Positions 46,231 to 55,727 of a stretch of 64,000 nt of DNA are shown in pieces. Below the pieces are notes generated by a model. The model was not told the DNA's origin and made no database searches. It saw only the letters and a program-made list of their open reading frames with translations. Every line of letters begins with the position of its first letter. Positions within the stretch are counted from its first letter, which is position 1. The DNA is from Gordonia amarae NBRC 15530. Its GTDB lineage: Bacteria > Actinomycetota > Actinomycetes > Mycobacteriales > Mycobacteriaceae. The translations under genes and the position numbers were made by a program. The stretch is taken from the NCBI RefSeq assembly GCF_000241345.1, contig NZ_BAED01000054.1, forward strand, positions 39,035 to 103,034. The letters are read 5' to 3'.

Positions 46231-47973
46231 ATGAGTGAGGAGTTCAATCCGGACCGCCCCGCCGATATGGGACCGCTGTACCGCCAGGAGGCGTGGCGAC
46301 GGCTCGGATCGGAACAATTCGACGTCGTCGTCGTCGGTGGCGGCGTCGTGGGTGTCGGCGCGGCACTCGACGCGGCCACCCGCGGCCTGCGGGTGGCGCT
46401 CGTGGAGGCCCGCGACATCGCCTCCGGCACGTCGAGCCGGTCATCGAAGATGTTCCACGGCGGCCTCCGCTACCTGGAACAGCTCGAATTCGGTTTGGTT
46501 CGTGAGGCTTTGAAGGAAAGGGAACTGTCGCTGAGCACGCTGGCGCCGCACCTGGTCAAGCCGTTGCCGTTCCTGTACCCGCTCACCAACCGTGTGTGGG
46601 AACGGCCCTACGTGGCCTCGGGCATCTTCCTCTACGACCGCATGGGCGGCGCCAAATCCGTTCCGGGACAAAAGCACGTCACCCGATCCGGTGCGCTGCG
46701 GGTGGCTCCCGCGCTCAAGCGAAGCTCGCTCATCGGCGGGATCCGCTACTACGACACCGTTGTCGACGACGCCCGGCACAGCCTCACCGTGGCCCGCACC
46801 GCCGCCCACTACGGCGCGGTCATCCGCACCTCGACGCAGGTGGTCGGGTTCCTGAAAGAGTCCGATCGGGTGCTCGGAGTTCGCGTGCGCGACACCGAAA
46901 CCGGCGACATCACCGAGGTCCGCGGCCACTGCGTGATCAACGCCGCCGGCGTGTGGACCGACGAGGTGCAGGCGCTGAGCAAGCAGCGCGGGCACTTCAA
47001 GGTCCGCGCCTCCAAAGGCGTGCACATCGTGGTGCCCCGCGACCGCATCGTCAGCGAGACCGCGATCATCCTGCGCACCGTCAACTCGGTGCTGTTCGTC
47101 ATCCCGTGGGAGACGCACTGGATCATCGGCACCACCGACACCGACTGGAACCTCGACCTCGCCCACCCGGCGGCCACCCGCGCCGACATCGACTACATCC
47201 TCGAACGGGTTAACGAGGTACTGGTCACCCAGCTCACCCACGACGACATCGAGGGTGTGTACGCCGGTCTGCGGCCGCTCCTGGCCGGTGAGGATGACCA
47301 GACGTCCAAACTGTCCCGCGAACACGCCGTCGCCGTGGTCACGCCGGGCCTCGTGGCGATCGCCGGCGGCAAGTACACCACCTACCGGGTGATGGCCGCC
47401 GACGCCGTCGACGCCTGCAACGACTACATCCCCACCCGGGTGGCGCGCTCGATCACCGAACGGGTGCCGCTGCTCGGCGCCGACGGCTACTTCGCGCTGG
47501 TCAACCAGTGCGACCACCTGGGGCAGCGCTTCAACCTGCACCCGTACCGGATCCGGCGGCTGCTCAACCGGTACGGCTCTCTCATCGATGATGTGCTGGT
47601 GTACGCCGACGACGATCCGGGTCTGCTCAAGCCGCTGGCCGCCGCACCGCAGTATCTGCGCGTGGAGGTGGTGTACGCCGCGCTCAACGAGGCCGCGCTG
47701 CACCTGGAGGACGTGCTGGCCCGGCGCACCCGGATCTCCATCGAGTACGCACACCGCGGCGTCGACTGCGCGCAGGAGGTCGCGGACCTGATGGCTCCCG
47801 TTCTCGGCTGGTCCGCCGAGCAGGTGGCGTTCGAGGTGGACACCTATCGGGCGCGGGTGGAGGCCGAGATCGCCTCCCAGCGGGAACCCGACGACGCCTC
47901 GGCCGACGCCCTGCGCGCCTCGGCCCCCGAGGCGCGCGGCGAGATCCTGGAGCCGGTTCCGGTCCCCGACTGA
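46231..47973 (+). CDS. glpD: Glycerol-3-phosphate dehydrogenase (FAD-dependent)
   Basis: A 580-residue membrane-associated flavoenzyme. FAD motif [18 protein letters not shown], the GlpD signature [19 protein letters not shown], and [16 protein letters not shown] near residue 380. It oxidises glycerol 3-phosphate to dihydroxyacetone phosphate and feeds quinone. The start ATG 46231 places the flavin loop at about residue 31. It is closest to GlpD2-type proteins of mycobacteria (Rv3302c, next to lpdA). The 169-bp divergent gap to glpK holds a 16-bp GC-only palindrome (46164-46179). Confidence 0.96.
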   Translation: MSEEFNPDRPADMGPLYRQEAWRRLGSEQFDVVVVGGGVVGVGAALDAATRGLRVALVEARDIASGTSSRSSKMFHGGLRYLEQLEFGLVREALKERELSLSTLAPHLVKPLPFLYPLTNRVWERPYVASGIFLYDRMGGAKSVPGQKHVTRSGALRVAPALKRSSLIGGIRYYDTVVDDARHSLTVARTAAHYGAVIRTSTQVVGFLKESDRVLGVRVRDTETGDITEVRGHCVINAAGVWTDEVQALSKQRGHFKVRASKGVHIVVPRDRIVSETAIILRTVNSVLFVIPWETHWIIGTTDTDWNLDLAHPAATRADIDYILERVNEVLVTQLTHDDIEGVYAGLRPLLAGEDDQTSKLSREHAVAVVTPGLVAIAGGKYTTYRVMAADAVDACNDYIPTRVARSITERVPLLGADGYFALVNQCDHLGQRFNLHPYRIRRLLNRYGSLIDDVLVYADDDPGLLKPLAAAPQYLRVEVVYAALNEAALHLEDVLARRTRISIEYAHRGVDCAQEVADLMAPVLGWSAEQVAFEVDTYRARVEAEIASQREPDDASADALRASAPEARGEILEPVPVPD

Positions 47974-48067
47974 CCTGAACCACCGGGTTTCTGGGTCGAA
48001 AGTCCCCTTGAGCTGCGAGAATCCCCCATCTATAGGAGTCGAGGGGATACGATGGGCGCTGTGAGTT

Positions 48068-48089
48068 GGTCCGGCCCACCGGCCGGACC
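48068..48089 (+). terminator. Hairpin downstream of glpD
   Basis: GGTCCGGCC-CACC-GGCCGGACC gives a perfect 9-bp stem about 95 bases after the glpD stop and 100 bases before the next start. It is a likely terminator, without a T-run. Confidence 0.5.
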
Positions 48090-48188
48090 GGCCGTTATCG
48101 TCGCTCACGGCCGCGGGTGTCCGGACCAGGATTCTTCGGGTGCCTGCTCTCACGGATTGTCGAGCGGCACGACGAAGGAGGCCACACG

Positions 48189-48611
48189 ATGACAGGTGAA
48201 CCGATCACAGTGCTCAGTGACGACGAGTGCTGGGAGCTTCTGCGGTCACAGTCTCTCGGCCGCATCGGACTGAGCGTCGGTGACGACCCCGACATCTTCC
48301 CGCTGAACTACGTCGTCAACGGCGACAAGGTGGTGTTCCGCACCGGCGAGGGCACCAAGCTCTTTGAGCTGGCCGTCAACGGCAAGGTCGCGTTCGAGGT
48401 CGATGACTACGACGCCGCCGGGGGCTGGAGCGTCATCGTGAAGGGTACCGCGGAGCGTCTGGTCAATATGGGCGAGATCAACGCCGCCGACGAACTGCCG
48501 CTCAAACCGTGGGTGGCCAGCATGAAGTACAACTACGTGGCGATCACCGTCACCGCCATCAGCGGACGGCGCTTCGTGTTCGGGCCCGAGCCGCAGCGGT
48601 ATCCCGTCTGA
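48189..48611 (+). CDS. Pyridoxamine 5'-phosphate oxidase-fold (flavin/F420-binding) protein
   Basis: A 140-residue split-barrel protein. The N-terminal SDDECWELLRSQSLGRIGLS and FPLNYVVNGDKVVFRT are typical of the short PNPOx-like group (Pfam PNPOx_2) that binds FMN, F420 or haem; true PdxH residues are absent. The ATG at 48189 has GAAGGAGG 7 bases upstream. It lies in its own transcription unit converging on nei, and its role is unknown. Confidence 0.85.
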   Translation: MTGEPITVLSDDECWELLRSQSLGRIGLSVGDDPDIFPLNYVVNGDKVVFRTGEGTKLFELAVNGKVAFEVDDYDAAGGWSVIVKGTAERLVNMGEINAADELPLKPWVASMKYNYVAITVTAISGRRFVFGPEPQRYPV

Positions 48612-48617
48612 TCGCTG

Positions 48618-49403
48618 TCAGCTCTGGCACGCCGGGCAAAAGTAGATCGACCGGTCCTGGCCCGGCGGGCCGAGCGTCGCACGCACGATGAGGGTGTGGC
48701 ACCGGCGGCACGGCTGCCGGTGCCGGCCGTACACCCACAGGCGCGCGTGGGGTGCGGTATTGCCCGTGGTGACCCGGACCTTACGGTCCTTGTTGGCCCA
48801 CAGCAGGCGCCGGGCCAGGTCCACCACCGTTGCCACATCGACGTCGGCGACCGGGGTTTCGGGGTGGACGCCGCGCAGAAAGCAGATCTCGCTGCGGTAT
48901 TCGTTGCCGACACCGGCCATCAGCCGCTGATCGAGAAGGGCTTCGCCGATCGTCGTTCCGGGGTGGGCGGTGATTCGTGTGGTTGCTTTGGCCGGATCCC
49001 AGTCGTCGCCGAGGAGGTCCGGTCCGAGATAGGCAAGCGCCGCGTCGGGATCGGCGAGGAGGTCGACGACACCGAGGTCGAAGCCGACCGCCTCATGTGT
49101 GCTGGTGCGCAACACAATTCGGGCTTTGTGGGCGGGTTTGCGCCAGCGGGTGCCGACCGGGTGGACGTGCCATTCGCCTTCCATTTTCAGGTGCGTGTGG
49201 ATACTGACGGCCGATTGTGTTGCGGTGCCTGCGATATTGATGAGCAGGTGTTTGCCGCGGGACCGGACCGATGTCACGGTGCGGCCGGCGAGGTCGCTTG
49301 TTGCGAGCCCGGGGGTGCGGAACTGGCTGTGCTGCAGCACTTTTCCTTCCAGTATACGGCGCAGATCGGCCGCGGTCCGGTAGACGGTGTCACCCTCGGG
49401 CAT
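48618..49403 (-). CDS. nei: Endonuclease VIII-type DNA glycosylase/AP lyase
   Basis: A 261-residue Fpg/Nei family enzyme removing oxidised pyrimidines. The mature N terminus PEGDTVYRTA holds the catalytic Pro2-Glu3. GDDWDP and VGNEYRSEICFLRGVHP are core motifs, and the zinc finger is CRRCHTL...FCPAC. It corresponds to M. tuberculosis Rv3297, which also lies beside lhr (Rv3296). It starts ATG 49403; lhr begins its leftward reading upstream, so the two are consecutive on this strand with a 152-bp gap. Confidence 0.94.
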   Translation of the reverse strand: MPEGDTVYRTAADLRRILEGKVLQHSQFRTPGLATSDLAGRTVTSVRSRGKHLLINIAGTATQSAVSIHTHLKMEGEWHVHPVGTRWRKPAHKARIVLRTSTHEAVGFDLGVVDLLADPDAALAYLGPDLLGDDWDPAKATTRITAHPGTTIGEALLDQRLMAGVGNEYRSEICFLRGVHPETPVADVDVATVVDLARRLLWANKDRKVRVTTGNTAPHARLWVYGRHRQPCRRCHTLIVRATLGPPGQDRSIYFCPACQS

Positions 49404-49457
49404 CGGGGTTCTTCCGCGCCGGAGTCAGGTTGTCGTCTCGCCGGACCCTTCGAGACC

Positions 49458-49506
49458 CTTGCTCCTTCGTCGCTTCGGCCTCAGGGATCAAGAAGTGTGG
49501 TCGCGC
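49458..49506. repeat. Dispersed intergenic repeat, copy B
   Basis: About 49 bp (CTTGCTCCTTCGTCGCTTCG onwards, ending GTGGTCGCGC), similar to 44428-44475 in the same orientation. It occupies the gap between lhr and nei. Part of its consensus (CTCGTCGCTTGCGCTCCTCG) also resembles the right arm of the element inside lhr. Confidence 0.6.
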
Positions 49507-49555
49507 CCGACGCATGAGTGCGGAGGTACGGCTGATGGCGATGGGTGGTCGCGGC

Positions 49556-52500
49556 TTACGCATGCGCGCCGTACCTGAGGCGGATGCCGCGGGGGGTGGT
49601 GGCGAAACCGGCCTCGACCAGGGTCTGCCCAAACGGGGTGCGCAGGGATGGGGTGCCGTCGATGTGGTCGACGGTCAGGCGTTCGACGCGGCCCGAACGG
49701 ACCGTCGCGGCCAACGCATCGGCCGCGGCGCGCAGTGTCGCGTCGTCGTCGGTGAACGTCAGGACCGTCTTGCCGCCGCGTTCGACGAACACCACCGGAG
49801 CGCCGTCGACAAGCACCACCAGGGCGCCGGGTTTGCGGCCGGGGCGATGACCCTCGGTGGACGGCCAGTCCAGGGCCGCGCCATACGGATTGGCGGGGTC
49901 GGAGGCGGCGAGCACCAAGGCTTCGGGAGCTTTCCTGTTCCGGCCGTCGTCGGCGTGGGCGCGCAGGTCGTCGACGGTGGCCGGATGAGCGAACTGGGCG
50001 CCGCCGAGGCCGTCGACGTAGTAGCCGCGGCGCACCTGGCCGTTGTCCTCGAAGACGTGCAGCGCCTTGTAGATCCGCGCGAACCCGCCGTCGACACCCT
50101 CGGTCATGACGCTGCCCTTGGTGACCACGCCGTACCGGGTGAGCAGCAGGTCGCACAGCGCCTGGGTGAGTACCGTGTTGTCGGCCGCGGTGGCCGTGTG
50201 GTGGCGGCCCGGCAGATACCAGCGGCCTGCCGCTGTCGGACTCATTGGACGTGAGAGTGACTGTTCGCCAAGGTATCTCGTCGACAGGCGGGCGGCCCGG
50301 AGCCGGGGGGCGCGGCCCCGGCCGCGGTGCGCGGGCGTCGCGGACCGCTGAGCGGCGGAGCGTCGCGGGGACAGCAGCGCCCGCACCGGCGCGAACGAAT
50401 CGTTGCTGACCTCACCGGCCCACACCAGATCCCACAGTGCTGTCTCGATGTCATCGTCAGGGGTGTCGATAGTCTCGGTGAGCTGCCCGAAGCGCAGCGC
50501 ACCGCCCGGGGCGAGGATCTCGCGGAGCCGGTCGTGCAGAGCGGTGGTGTCGATGTCGGTGGGGGCGGCGAGTGTGGCGGGGGCGAGATCGGCGGGGTGC
50601 AGGCTGATCAGGCCGTCGGCGCCGCCGATCCGGCCGTGCCCGGCCCACACCACCTCCCCGGACGACAGCAGTTCATCGAGCATCGCGGGGGAGTAGTCGG
50701 TGACCCTGGCGGGCAGGATCAGCGACTCCCATGCCGAGGCCGGCAGCGGATATCCGGCAAGTTGGTCGATGACCGATGCCACACCGTCGACGCCGCGCAG
50801 CCGGTCCGTGCCCGTCACATGCTGCCAGTCGGTGAGGAACCTCGCGAAGGTGCCGGTGGAGACGGGGGCGACGTCGGCGCGGATCGCGGCCAGGGATTCG
50901 CGGCGGATCTGGGCGAGGACGTCGGCGTGGCACCACTGAGTACCACCCGCTGGTTGAGGTGCGAGCTTGCGAGCCTCGAAACCTGGTGAGAGAACAGTGT
51001 TGTCTTGTGGGGTTTCGAGGCTCGTCGCTTGCGCTCCTCGCACCTCAACCGGCGGAGGGGGTGCGGGGAGGAAGTCGCCTTCGATGATCTTGCGGTCGCG
51101 GGCGAGGCGGTCGAGGGTGCCGGCGACGACGGCGACGGCCATGCCGAGGTGGTCGGCGGCTTCGGCGGTGGTGAACGGGCCGTGGGTGCGGGCGTAGCGG
51201 TGCACCAGGTCGCCCACCGGGTCGGGCAGGGGTTCGAGGAAGGCGGCCGGAACCCCCAGTGGCGCGGGGACTCCCAGGGCGTCACGGAGGCGGGCGGTGT
51301 CCTCGACGGCGGCCAGCAGGGGCCGACCGCGGTGCGTGACCGAGACGAGTGGGCCGGAGCGTGTGAGCTCATCGAGGAGCGGTGCGAGAGGTGCCTCGCC
51401 GACGTACCGTTCGGCGATCTGGTCGGCGGTCAGCGGGCCGAGCCAGCGCAGCAGGTCCACCACGTCGTCGGCGTCGCGGGCGGCGCGTTCGGGGGCGGTG
51501 CGCTGCAACCTGGCCACCACCGACGCGATCACCGCCGGGTCGAGCAGTTCGCGCAGATCGACCCGGCCGAGGAGTTGCGCCAGCAGGCTGGTGTCCAACG
51601 ACAGTGCGGCGGCGCGTCTTTCGGCGAGCGGCGCGTCGTCGTTGTACATGAACGCGCCGACATACCCGAACAGCATCGCCGCCGCGAACGGGGACGGCGA
51701 GGGGGTCTCGACCTCCACTATCCGCACTTTGCGGGTGCTGATGCGGGTGAGCAGGTCGGTCAGCGCGGGCAGGTCGTACACGTCCTGCAGACACTCGCGG
51801 ACAGCCTCCAGAACGATCGGGAAGTCGGGGAACTGTGATGCGACGGAGAGTAATTGGGCGCTGCGCTGACGCTGCTGCCACAGCGGTGCCCGGCGTCCGG
51901 GGTCGCGGCGCGGCAGTAGCAGTGCGCGCGCGGCGCATTCGCGGAATCGAGAGGCGAACATCGACGAGTCGGCCAGTGCGTCGGTGACGAGTTGCTCGAT
52001 GTCGTCGGCGGCGATCACGAACACTGCCGCACCGGGCGGCTCGTCGTCGGTGTCGGGGAGGCGCACGATGATGCCGTCGTCCGATGCGGTGGTGGCACCT
52101 TCCAGGCCGATGGTGGCCTGCAGTCGTGCGGAGATGGCGCTCGCCCACGCCGCGTGGACCCGTAATCCGTACGGGGAGTGCAGAATCACCCGCCAGTCGC
52201 CGAGCTCGTCACGGAATCGCTCCACCACCAGGGTTTTGTCGGTGGGCAGGTGCCCCGTCGCGCCCTGCTGCTCAGCTACGAGGGCGGCGAGGTTCTCGCG
52301 GGCGAAGTCGGTGAGACCGAGGGTCGCGGCCTGCGTCGACAGCCGGTCGGGGTCGGCGATCGTCCCGGTGAATCTGCCTATCGCCGCGCCCAATTCGGCC
52401 GGGCGGCCCACCGAGTCGCCGATCCAGAACGGCAGCCGGCCCGGCTGTCCGAACGCCGGTGACACCAGGACCCGATCATGGGTGATCTCCTCGATCCGCC

Positions 52501-54310
52501 AGCTCGACGCGCCGAGGGCGAACACATCGCCGACGCGGGACTCGTACACCATCTCCTCGTCGAGCTCGCCGACGCGGGCACTGGTCTCACCGATCATGAA
52601 CACCCCGAACAGGCCGCGGTCGGGGATGGTGCCGCCGGAGGTGACGGCCAGGCGTTGCGCCCCGCGCCGCCCGGTCAGGGTGCCCGCCATCCGGTCCCAG
52701 GTGACCCGCGGCCGCAGTTCGGCGAACTCGTCGGACGGGTACCGGCCGGAGACCAGGTCGAGGACCGCGTCGAACACCGAACGATGCAGGTCTCGGTACG
52801 GTGCCGCCCGCCGGACGACATCGAACCAGTGGTCGACGTTCAGTTCTGCCACCGAGGCCGCCGCGATCGTGTGCTGGGCGAGCACATCCAGGGGGTTCTG
52901 CGGGATGCGTAGCGATTCGATCTCGCCGCCGAGCATCCGGGAGACGGTGACCGTGCAGTGCAGCAGGTCGGTGCGGTGTTTGGGATACAGCACGCCCTGA
53001 CTGATCTCACCCACCTGATGCCCGGCCCGGCCGATGCGCTGCAGACCCGCCGCCACCGATGGCGGCGCCTCCACCTGGATCACCAGATCGACCGCCCCCA
53101 TGTCGATCCCGAGTTCGAGGGAGCTGGTGGCGACCACACAGCGCAGCCGGCCCGCCTTCAGGTCGTCCTCGATCTGGGCGCGCTGATCCTTGCTCACCGA
53201 ACCGTGGTGGGCCCGGGCCAGCACGGGCAGCGAACCCGCGCTGCTGCCCGACCCCATGACGTGGGCCGAGGAGCCGCCGGCCACTCCCGGATTCGGGGAG
53301 CGCGGGGTCAGTGTCCCGTCCCCCGACAGCCGGCGTTCGTGGATCTCGTTGAGCCGGGCGGTGAGCCGTTCGGCCAGGCGCCGCGAGTTGGTGAACACGA
53401 TGGTCGAGCGATTGCGTTCGACGGCGTCGACGATGGAGGTCTCGATGTGCGGCCACAGCGACCCGGCGGCGGGGGAGAACGGGTCATCGAGTTCGTCGGC
53501 GTCCTCGGGCGGCGGGATGGCCGTCATATCCGGCACCGGCACGTCGACGCGCAGGTCGAACGTCTTGGCCGCCGGTGGTTTGACGATGCGGCATTCGGCG
53601 CCGCCGCCGAGGAATCCGGCCACCGCCTCGGGTGGGCGGACCGTCGCCGACAGCCCGATGCGCTGTGCGGGCCGTTCCAGCAGTTCATCGAGCCGTTCGA
53701 GCGACAGCACCAGGTGGCTGCCGCGTTTGGTGGTGGCCACCGCGTGCACCTCGTCGACGATCACCGTGTGCACCTGCCGCAGCGTCTCCCGCGCGGCCGA
53801 GGTGAGCATCAGGTACAGCGACTCGGGGGTGGTGATGAGGATGTCCGGGGGCGTCTTGACCAGGGACCGGCGCATCGCCGGGTCGGTGTCACCGGACCGC
53901 ACGCCGACGGTGATGCCGGGTTCGGGCACGCCGAGTTCCTGCGCGGCGCGGGTGATGCCGGTGAGTGGGGCCCGCAGGTTGCGCTCGACGTCGACGCCGA
54001 GCGCCTTGAGCGGAGAGATGTAGAGGACGCGGGTGCCCGGCGGTCGATCGGCCTTATCGTTGCCGGTGCGCGCGGTCTCTGTGGTTGCGGTGTCACGGGC
54101 GAGTCGGTCGAGCGCCCACAGGAACGCCGACAGCGTCTTACCCGAGCCGGTGGGGGCGATGACCAGGGTGTTGTGGCCGTCGGCGATGGCCGACCAGGCC
54201 CCGGTCTGTGCGGCGGTGGGGGCGGTGAACGCGCCGGTGAACCACCGCCGGGTGGGGGCGGAGAAACGGTTCAGCACGGAGGCGGTGGCCACACAGCCAT
54301 CATGTCGCAT
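49556..54310 (-). CDS. lhr: ATP-dependent helicase Lhr (large helicase-related protein)
   Basis: A 1584-residue superfamily 2 3'-to-5' helicase. Walker A APTGSGKT (residues 52-59), SPLKALGVDVERNL, motif II VDEVHA, motif III GLSATVRPP, then the second RecA domain with VVATSSLELGIDMG and the QRIGRAGH arginine-finger motif. A winged helix and the long Lhr-specific C-terminal half follow. M. tuberculosis Lhr (Rv3296, near 1510 residues) lacks some segments; one excess here is a Pro/Glu-rich stretch at about residues 1087-1119 encoded by a palindromic repeat (50952-51050). ATG 54310 is given; GTG 54292 fits the homologue length equally well. Confidence 0.96.
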   Translation of the reverse strand: MRHDGCVATASVLNRFSAPTRRWFTGAFTAPTAAQTGAWSAIADGHNTLVIAPTGSGKTLSAFLWALDRLARDTATTETARTGNDKADRPPGTRVLYISPLKALGVDVERNLRAPLTGITRAAQELGVPEPGITVGVRSGDTDPAMRRSLVKTPPDILITTPESLYLMLTSAARETLRQVHTVIVDEVHAVATTKRGSHLVLSLERLDELLERPAQRIGLSATVRPPEAVAGFLGGGAECRIVKPPAAKTFDLRVDVPVPDMTAIPPPEDADELDDPFSPAAGSLWPHIETSIVDAVERNRSTIVFTNSRRLAERLTARLNEIHERRLSGDGTLTPRSPNPGVAGGSSAHVMGSGSSAGSLPVLARAHHGSVSKDQRAQIEDDLKAGRLRCVVATSSLELGIDMGAVDLVIQVEAPPSVAAGLQRIGRAGHQVGEISQGVLYPKHRTDLLHCTVTVSRMLGGEIESLRIPQNPLDVLAQHTIAAASVAELNVDHWFDVVRRAAPYRDLHRSVFDAVLDLVSGRYPSDEFAELRPRVTWDRMAGTLTGRRGAQRLAVTSGGTIPDRGLFGVFMIGETSARVGELDEEMVYESRVGDVFALGASSWRIEEITHDRVLVSPAFGQPGRLPFWIGDSVGRPAELGAAIGRFTGTIADPDRLSTQAATLGLTDFARENLAALVAEQQGATGHLPTDKTLVVERFRDELGDWRVILHSPYGLRVHAAWASAISARLQATIGLEGATTASDDGIIVRLPDTDDEPPGAAVFVIAADDIEQLVTDALADSSMFASRFRECAARALLLPRRDPGRRAPLWQQRQRSAQLLSVASQFPDFPIVLEAVRECLQDVYDLPALTDLLTRISTRKVRIVEVETPSPSPFAAAMLFGYVGAFMYNDDAPLAERRAAALSLDTSLLAQLLGRVDLRELLDPAVIASVVARLQRTAPERAARDADDVVDLLRWLGPLTADQIAERYVGEAPLAPLLDELTRSGPLVSVTHRGRPLLAAVEDTARLRDALGVPAPLGVPAAFLEPLPDPVGDLVHRYARTHGPFTTAEAADHLGMAVAVVAGTLDRLARDRKIIEGDFLPAPPPPVEVRGAQATSLETPQDNTVLSPGFEARKLAPQPAGGTQWCHADVLAQIRRESLAAIRADVAPVSTGTFARFLTDWQHVTGTDRLRGVDGVASVIDQLAGYPLPASAWESLILPARVTDYSPAMLDELLSSGEVVWAGHGRIGGADGLISLHPADLAPATLAAPTDIDTTALHDRLREILAPGGALRFGQLTETIDTPDDDIETALWDLVWAGEVSNDSFAPVRALLSPRRSAAQRSATPAHRGRGRAPRLRAARLSTRYLGEQSLSRPMSPTAAGRWYLPGRHHTATAADNTVLTQALCDLLLTRYGVVTKGSVMTEGVDGGFARIYKALHVFEDNGQVRRGYYVDGLGGAQFAHPATVDDLRAHADDGRNRKAPEALVLAASDPANPYGAALDWPSTEGHRPGRKPGALVVLVDGAPVVFVERGGKTVLTFTDDDATLRAAADALAATVRSGRVERLTVDHIDGTPSLRTPFGQTLVEAGFATTPRGIRLRYGAHA
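50952..51050. repeat. Palindromic repeat inserted in frame inside lhr
   Basis: Left arm 50952-50983 begins GGTTGAGGTGCGAGC and ends GAGCCTCGAAACC; right arm 51011-51050 begins GGTTTCGAGGCTC and ends GCACCTCAACC. At least 27 positions are inverted-complementary around a 27-bp centre. Elements with GGTTTCGAGGCTCG...CCTCAACC ends are dispersed intergenic palindromes in related actinobacteria. Here it is translated as part of Lhr without a stop codon. Confidence 0.75.
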
Positions 54311-54339
54311 GGATACGACACACCGGGCGGAGCCGCGAA

Positions 54340-54500
54340 GGTATAGAGTCAGCAAAAGCCAGTACACGGGGAACCCGGTGCAAGTCCGGGACGGTCGCGC
54401 CACTGTGAACCATACCGCCGCCACCAGCGGCGGAATGGCAGTCAGAGCACCGTGACCGGCTGTAGGACACGTGCTCACTGGGACGCACGATCCCGGAAAG
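54340..54500 (+). ncRNA. Cobalamin riboswitch upstream of cbtBA
   Basis: The core reads GGGGAACCCGGTGCAAGTCC then GGGACGGTCGCGCCACTGTG, including the B12-box-type GCGCCACTGTG. Later come AGTCAGAGCACCGTGACCGG and CTGTAGGACACG, as in the AdoCbl riboswitch. It ends about 10-20 bases before the Shine-Dalgarno (GGAAAGGAC) of cbtB. It should repress cobalt uptake when coenzyme B12 is plentiful. Its start lies only 30 bp from the divergent lhr start. Confidence 0.92.
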
Positions 54501-54510
54501 GACTTCTATC

Positions 54511-54738
54511 GTGACTTCGTCAACCTCGGCCGCCCCCACCAAGGCACGGGCACTGGCCGTTCCCGATGTCTCCGCGGCCAGCACCGCGTTGTGGCTCACC
54601 CTCACGGTGATGATCGCGGCCCTCGCGTACTACTTCCTCGGATACGACCAGGGCGCGGTATCGGTGTTCGGTTCGGACACCCACATCCACGAGTTCATCC
54701 ACGACTCCCGCCACTTCCTCGGCTTCCCCTGCCACTGA
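54511..54738 (+). CDS. cbtB: Cobalt transporter small subunit CbtB
   Basis: A 75-residue protein with one transmembrane helix (LWLTLTVMIAALAYYFLGY) and a His-rich C terminus HIHEFIHDSRHFLGFPCH, the CbtB metal-binding tail. GTG 54511 follows GGAAAGGACTTCTATC. CbtB acts with CbtA as a B12-regulated cobalt importer, known from comparative genomics. It lies 26 bp before cbtA. Confidence 0.94.
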   Translation: MTSSTSAAPTKARALAVPDVSAASTALWLTLTVMIAALAYYFLGYDQGAVSVFGSDTHIHEFIHDSRHFLGFPCH

Positions 54739-54764
54739 CGCACCGAGCCTGAGGACAACTGGAC

Positions 54765-55589
54765 ATGGAAAAGAAGTTCATCGGCGCCGGCCTGCTGTCA
54801 GGTCTGGTCGCCGGAATTGTCGCGTACATTTTCGCCCGGATCTTCATCGAACCCCAGGTGGCCAAGGCCATCGACTATGAGGACGGACGCGGTGCCGCGC
54901 AGGAGGCACTGGCCGGCGAACACGGTGCTCACGAGCACGAGGTGTTCACCCGCTCGGTTCAGGAGAACATCGGCGCGGCCACCGGCACGCTGGTCTTCGC
55001 GCTGTGCATGGGCGCGTTCTTCGCGGTCGCGTTCACGGTGCTGTGGTCGTACATCGGTCGCCGCTACCCGGCCACCGACCCGCGGGCCGTGGCCGGTGCG
55101 CTCGGCGCGATCGGCTTCGTCGCGGTCTTCGGAGTGCCGTTCTTCGTCTACCCGGGCAACCCGCCCGCCGTCGGTGACGACAACACGATAGGTGACCGCA
55201 GCAGCGCCTTCCTGACCATCACCCTGGTGTCGGTGATCGCGGCGGTGGCCGCCGTCGTGCTCGCCCTGTGGCTGCGGCCCAAGATCGGCGGTCTCGTCGC
55301 CGGTGCCGCCGCGGTGGTGCCGTACGTCATCGTCGTCGCGATCGCCGCGGCACTGCTGCCGGAGTTCCACGAGGTGCCCGAGGCGCTGAAGAACGACCAG
55401 GGCCAGATCGTGTTCCCCGGATTCCCCGGCGCTGTGATCGGCGACTTCCGGGTCTACGCGATCAGCAACCAGGTGATCCTGTGGACGGTGCTGTCGGTGG
55501 TCTTCGCCCTCATCATCTGGAAGCTGGAGAAGCCACGGGCGGTCGTCGCGGCGGCTGCCGGCTCCGAGCCGGTCGGCGCTACCGACTGA
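54765..55589 (+). CDS. cbtA: Cobalt transporter subunit CbtA
   Basis: A 274-residue protein with six or more hydrophobic helices. It begins MEKKFIGAGLLSGLVAGIVA, followed by a soluble loop with HGAHEHEVFTRSVQ (His/Glu-rich, a likely metal site). CbtA is the permease of the CbtAB cobalt uptake system. The cobalamin riboswitch controls the cbtBA operon, and a strong terminator ends it 21 bp after the stop. Confidence 0.93.
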   Translation: MEKKFIGAGLLSGLVAGIVAYIFARIFIEPQVAKAIDYEDGRGAAQEALAGEHGAHEHEVFTRSVQENIGAATGTLVFALCMGAFFAVAFTVLWSYIGRRYPATDPRAVAGALGAIGFVAVFGVPFFVYPGNPPAVGDDNTIGDRSSAFLTITLVSVIAAVAAVVLALWLRPKIGGLVAGAAAVVPYVIVVAIAAALLPEFHEVPEALKNDQGQIVFPGFPGAVIGDFRVYAISNQVILWTVLSVVFALIIWKLEKPRAVVAAAAGSEPVGATD

Positions 55590-55609
55590 TCGGACCCGCT
55601 CAACGCGTC

Positions 55610-55654
55610 GATGGTGGCCCGGATCGTCTGGATCCGGGCCACCATCGCCGTTTT
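55610..55654 (+). terminator. Intrinsic terminator after cbtA
   Basis: A perfect 16-bp stem (arms GATGGTGGCCCGGATC and its complement) with a 5-base loop, then GCCGTTTT. It is the clearest Rho-independent terminator in the window. Confidence 0.9.
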
Positions 55655-55703
55655 GCGGACGTGAGACCTGCGACATTCGGCCAACTCAGCTAGGTTCGCG
55701 TGA

Positions 55704-55722
55704 GTTGGTAAGGCTATCGTTA
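55704..55722. promoter_or_regulatory. Candidate IdeR/DtxR-like box before the surface protein gene
   Basis: GTTGGTAAGGCTATCGTTA matches 13 of 19 positions of TTAGGTTAGGCTAACCTAA, including the AGGCTA core. It ends 5 bp before the GTG start, so binding would overlap the transcription or translation start. It is a weak-to-moderate match. Confidence 0.35.
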
Positions 55723-55727
55723 CTCCG

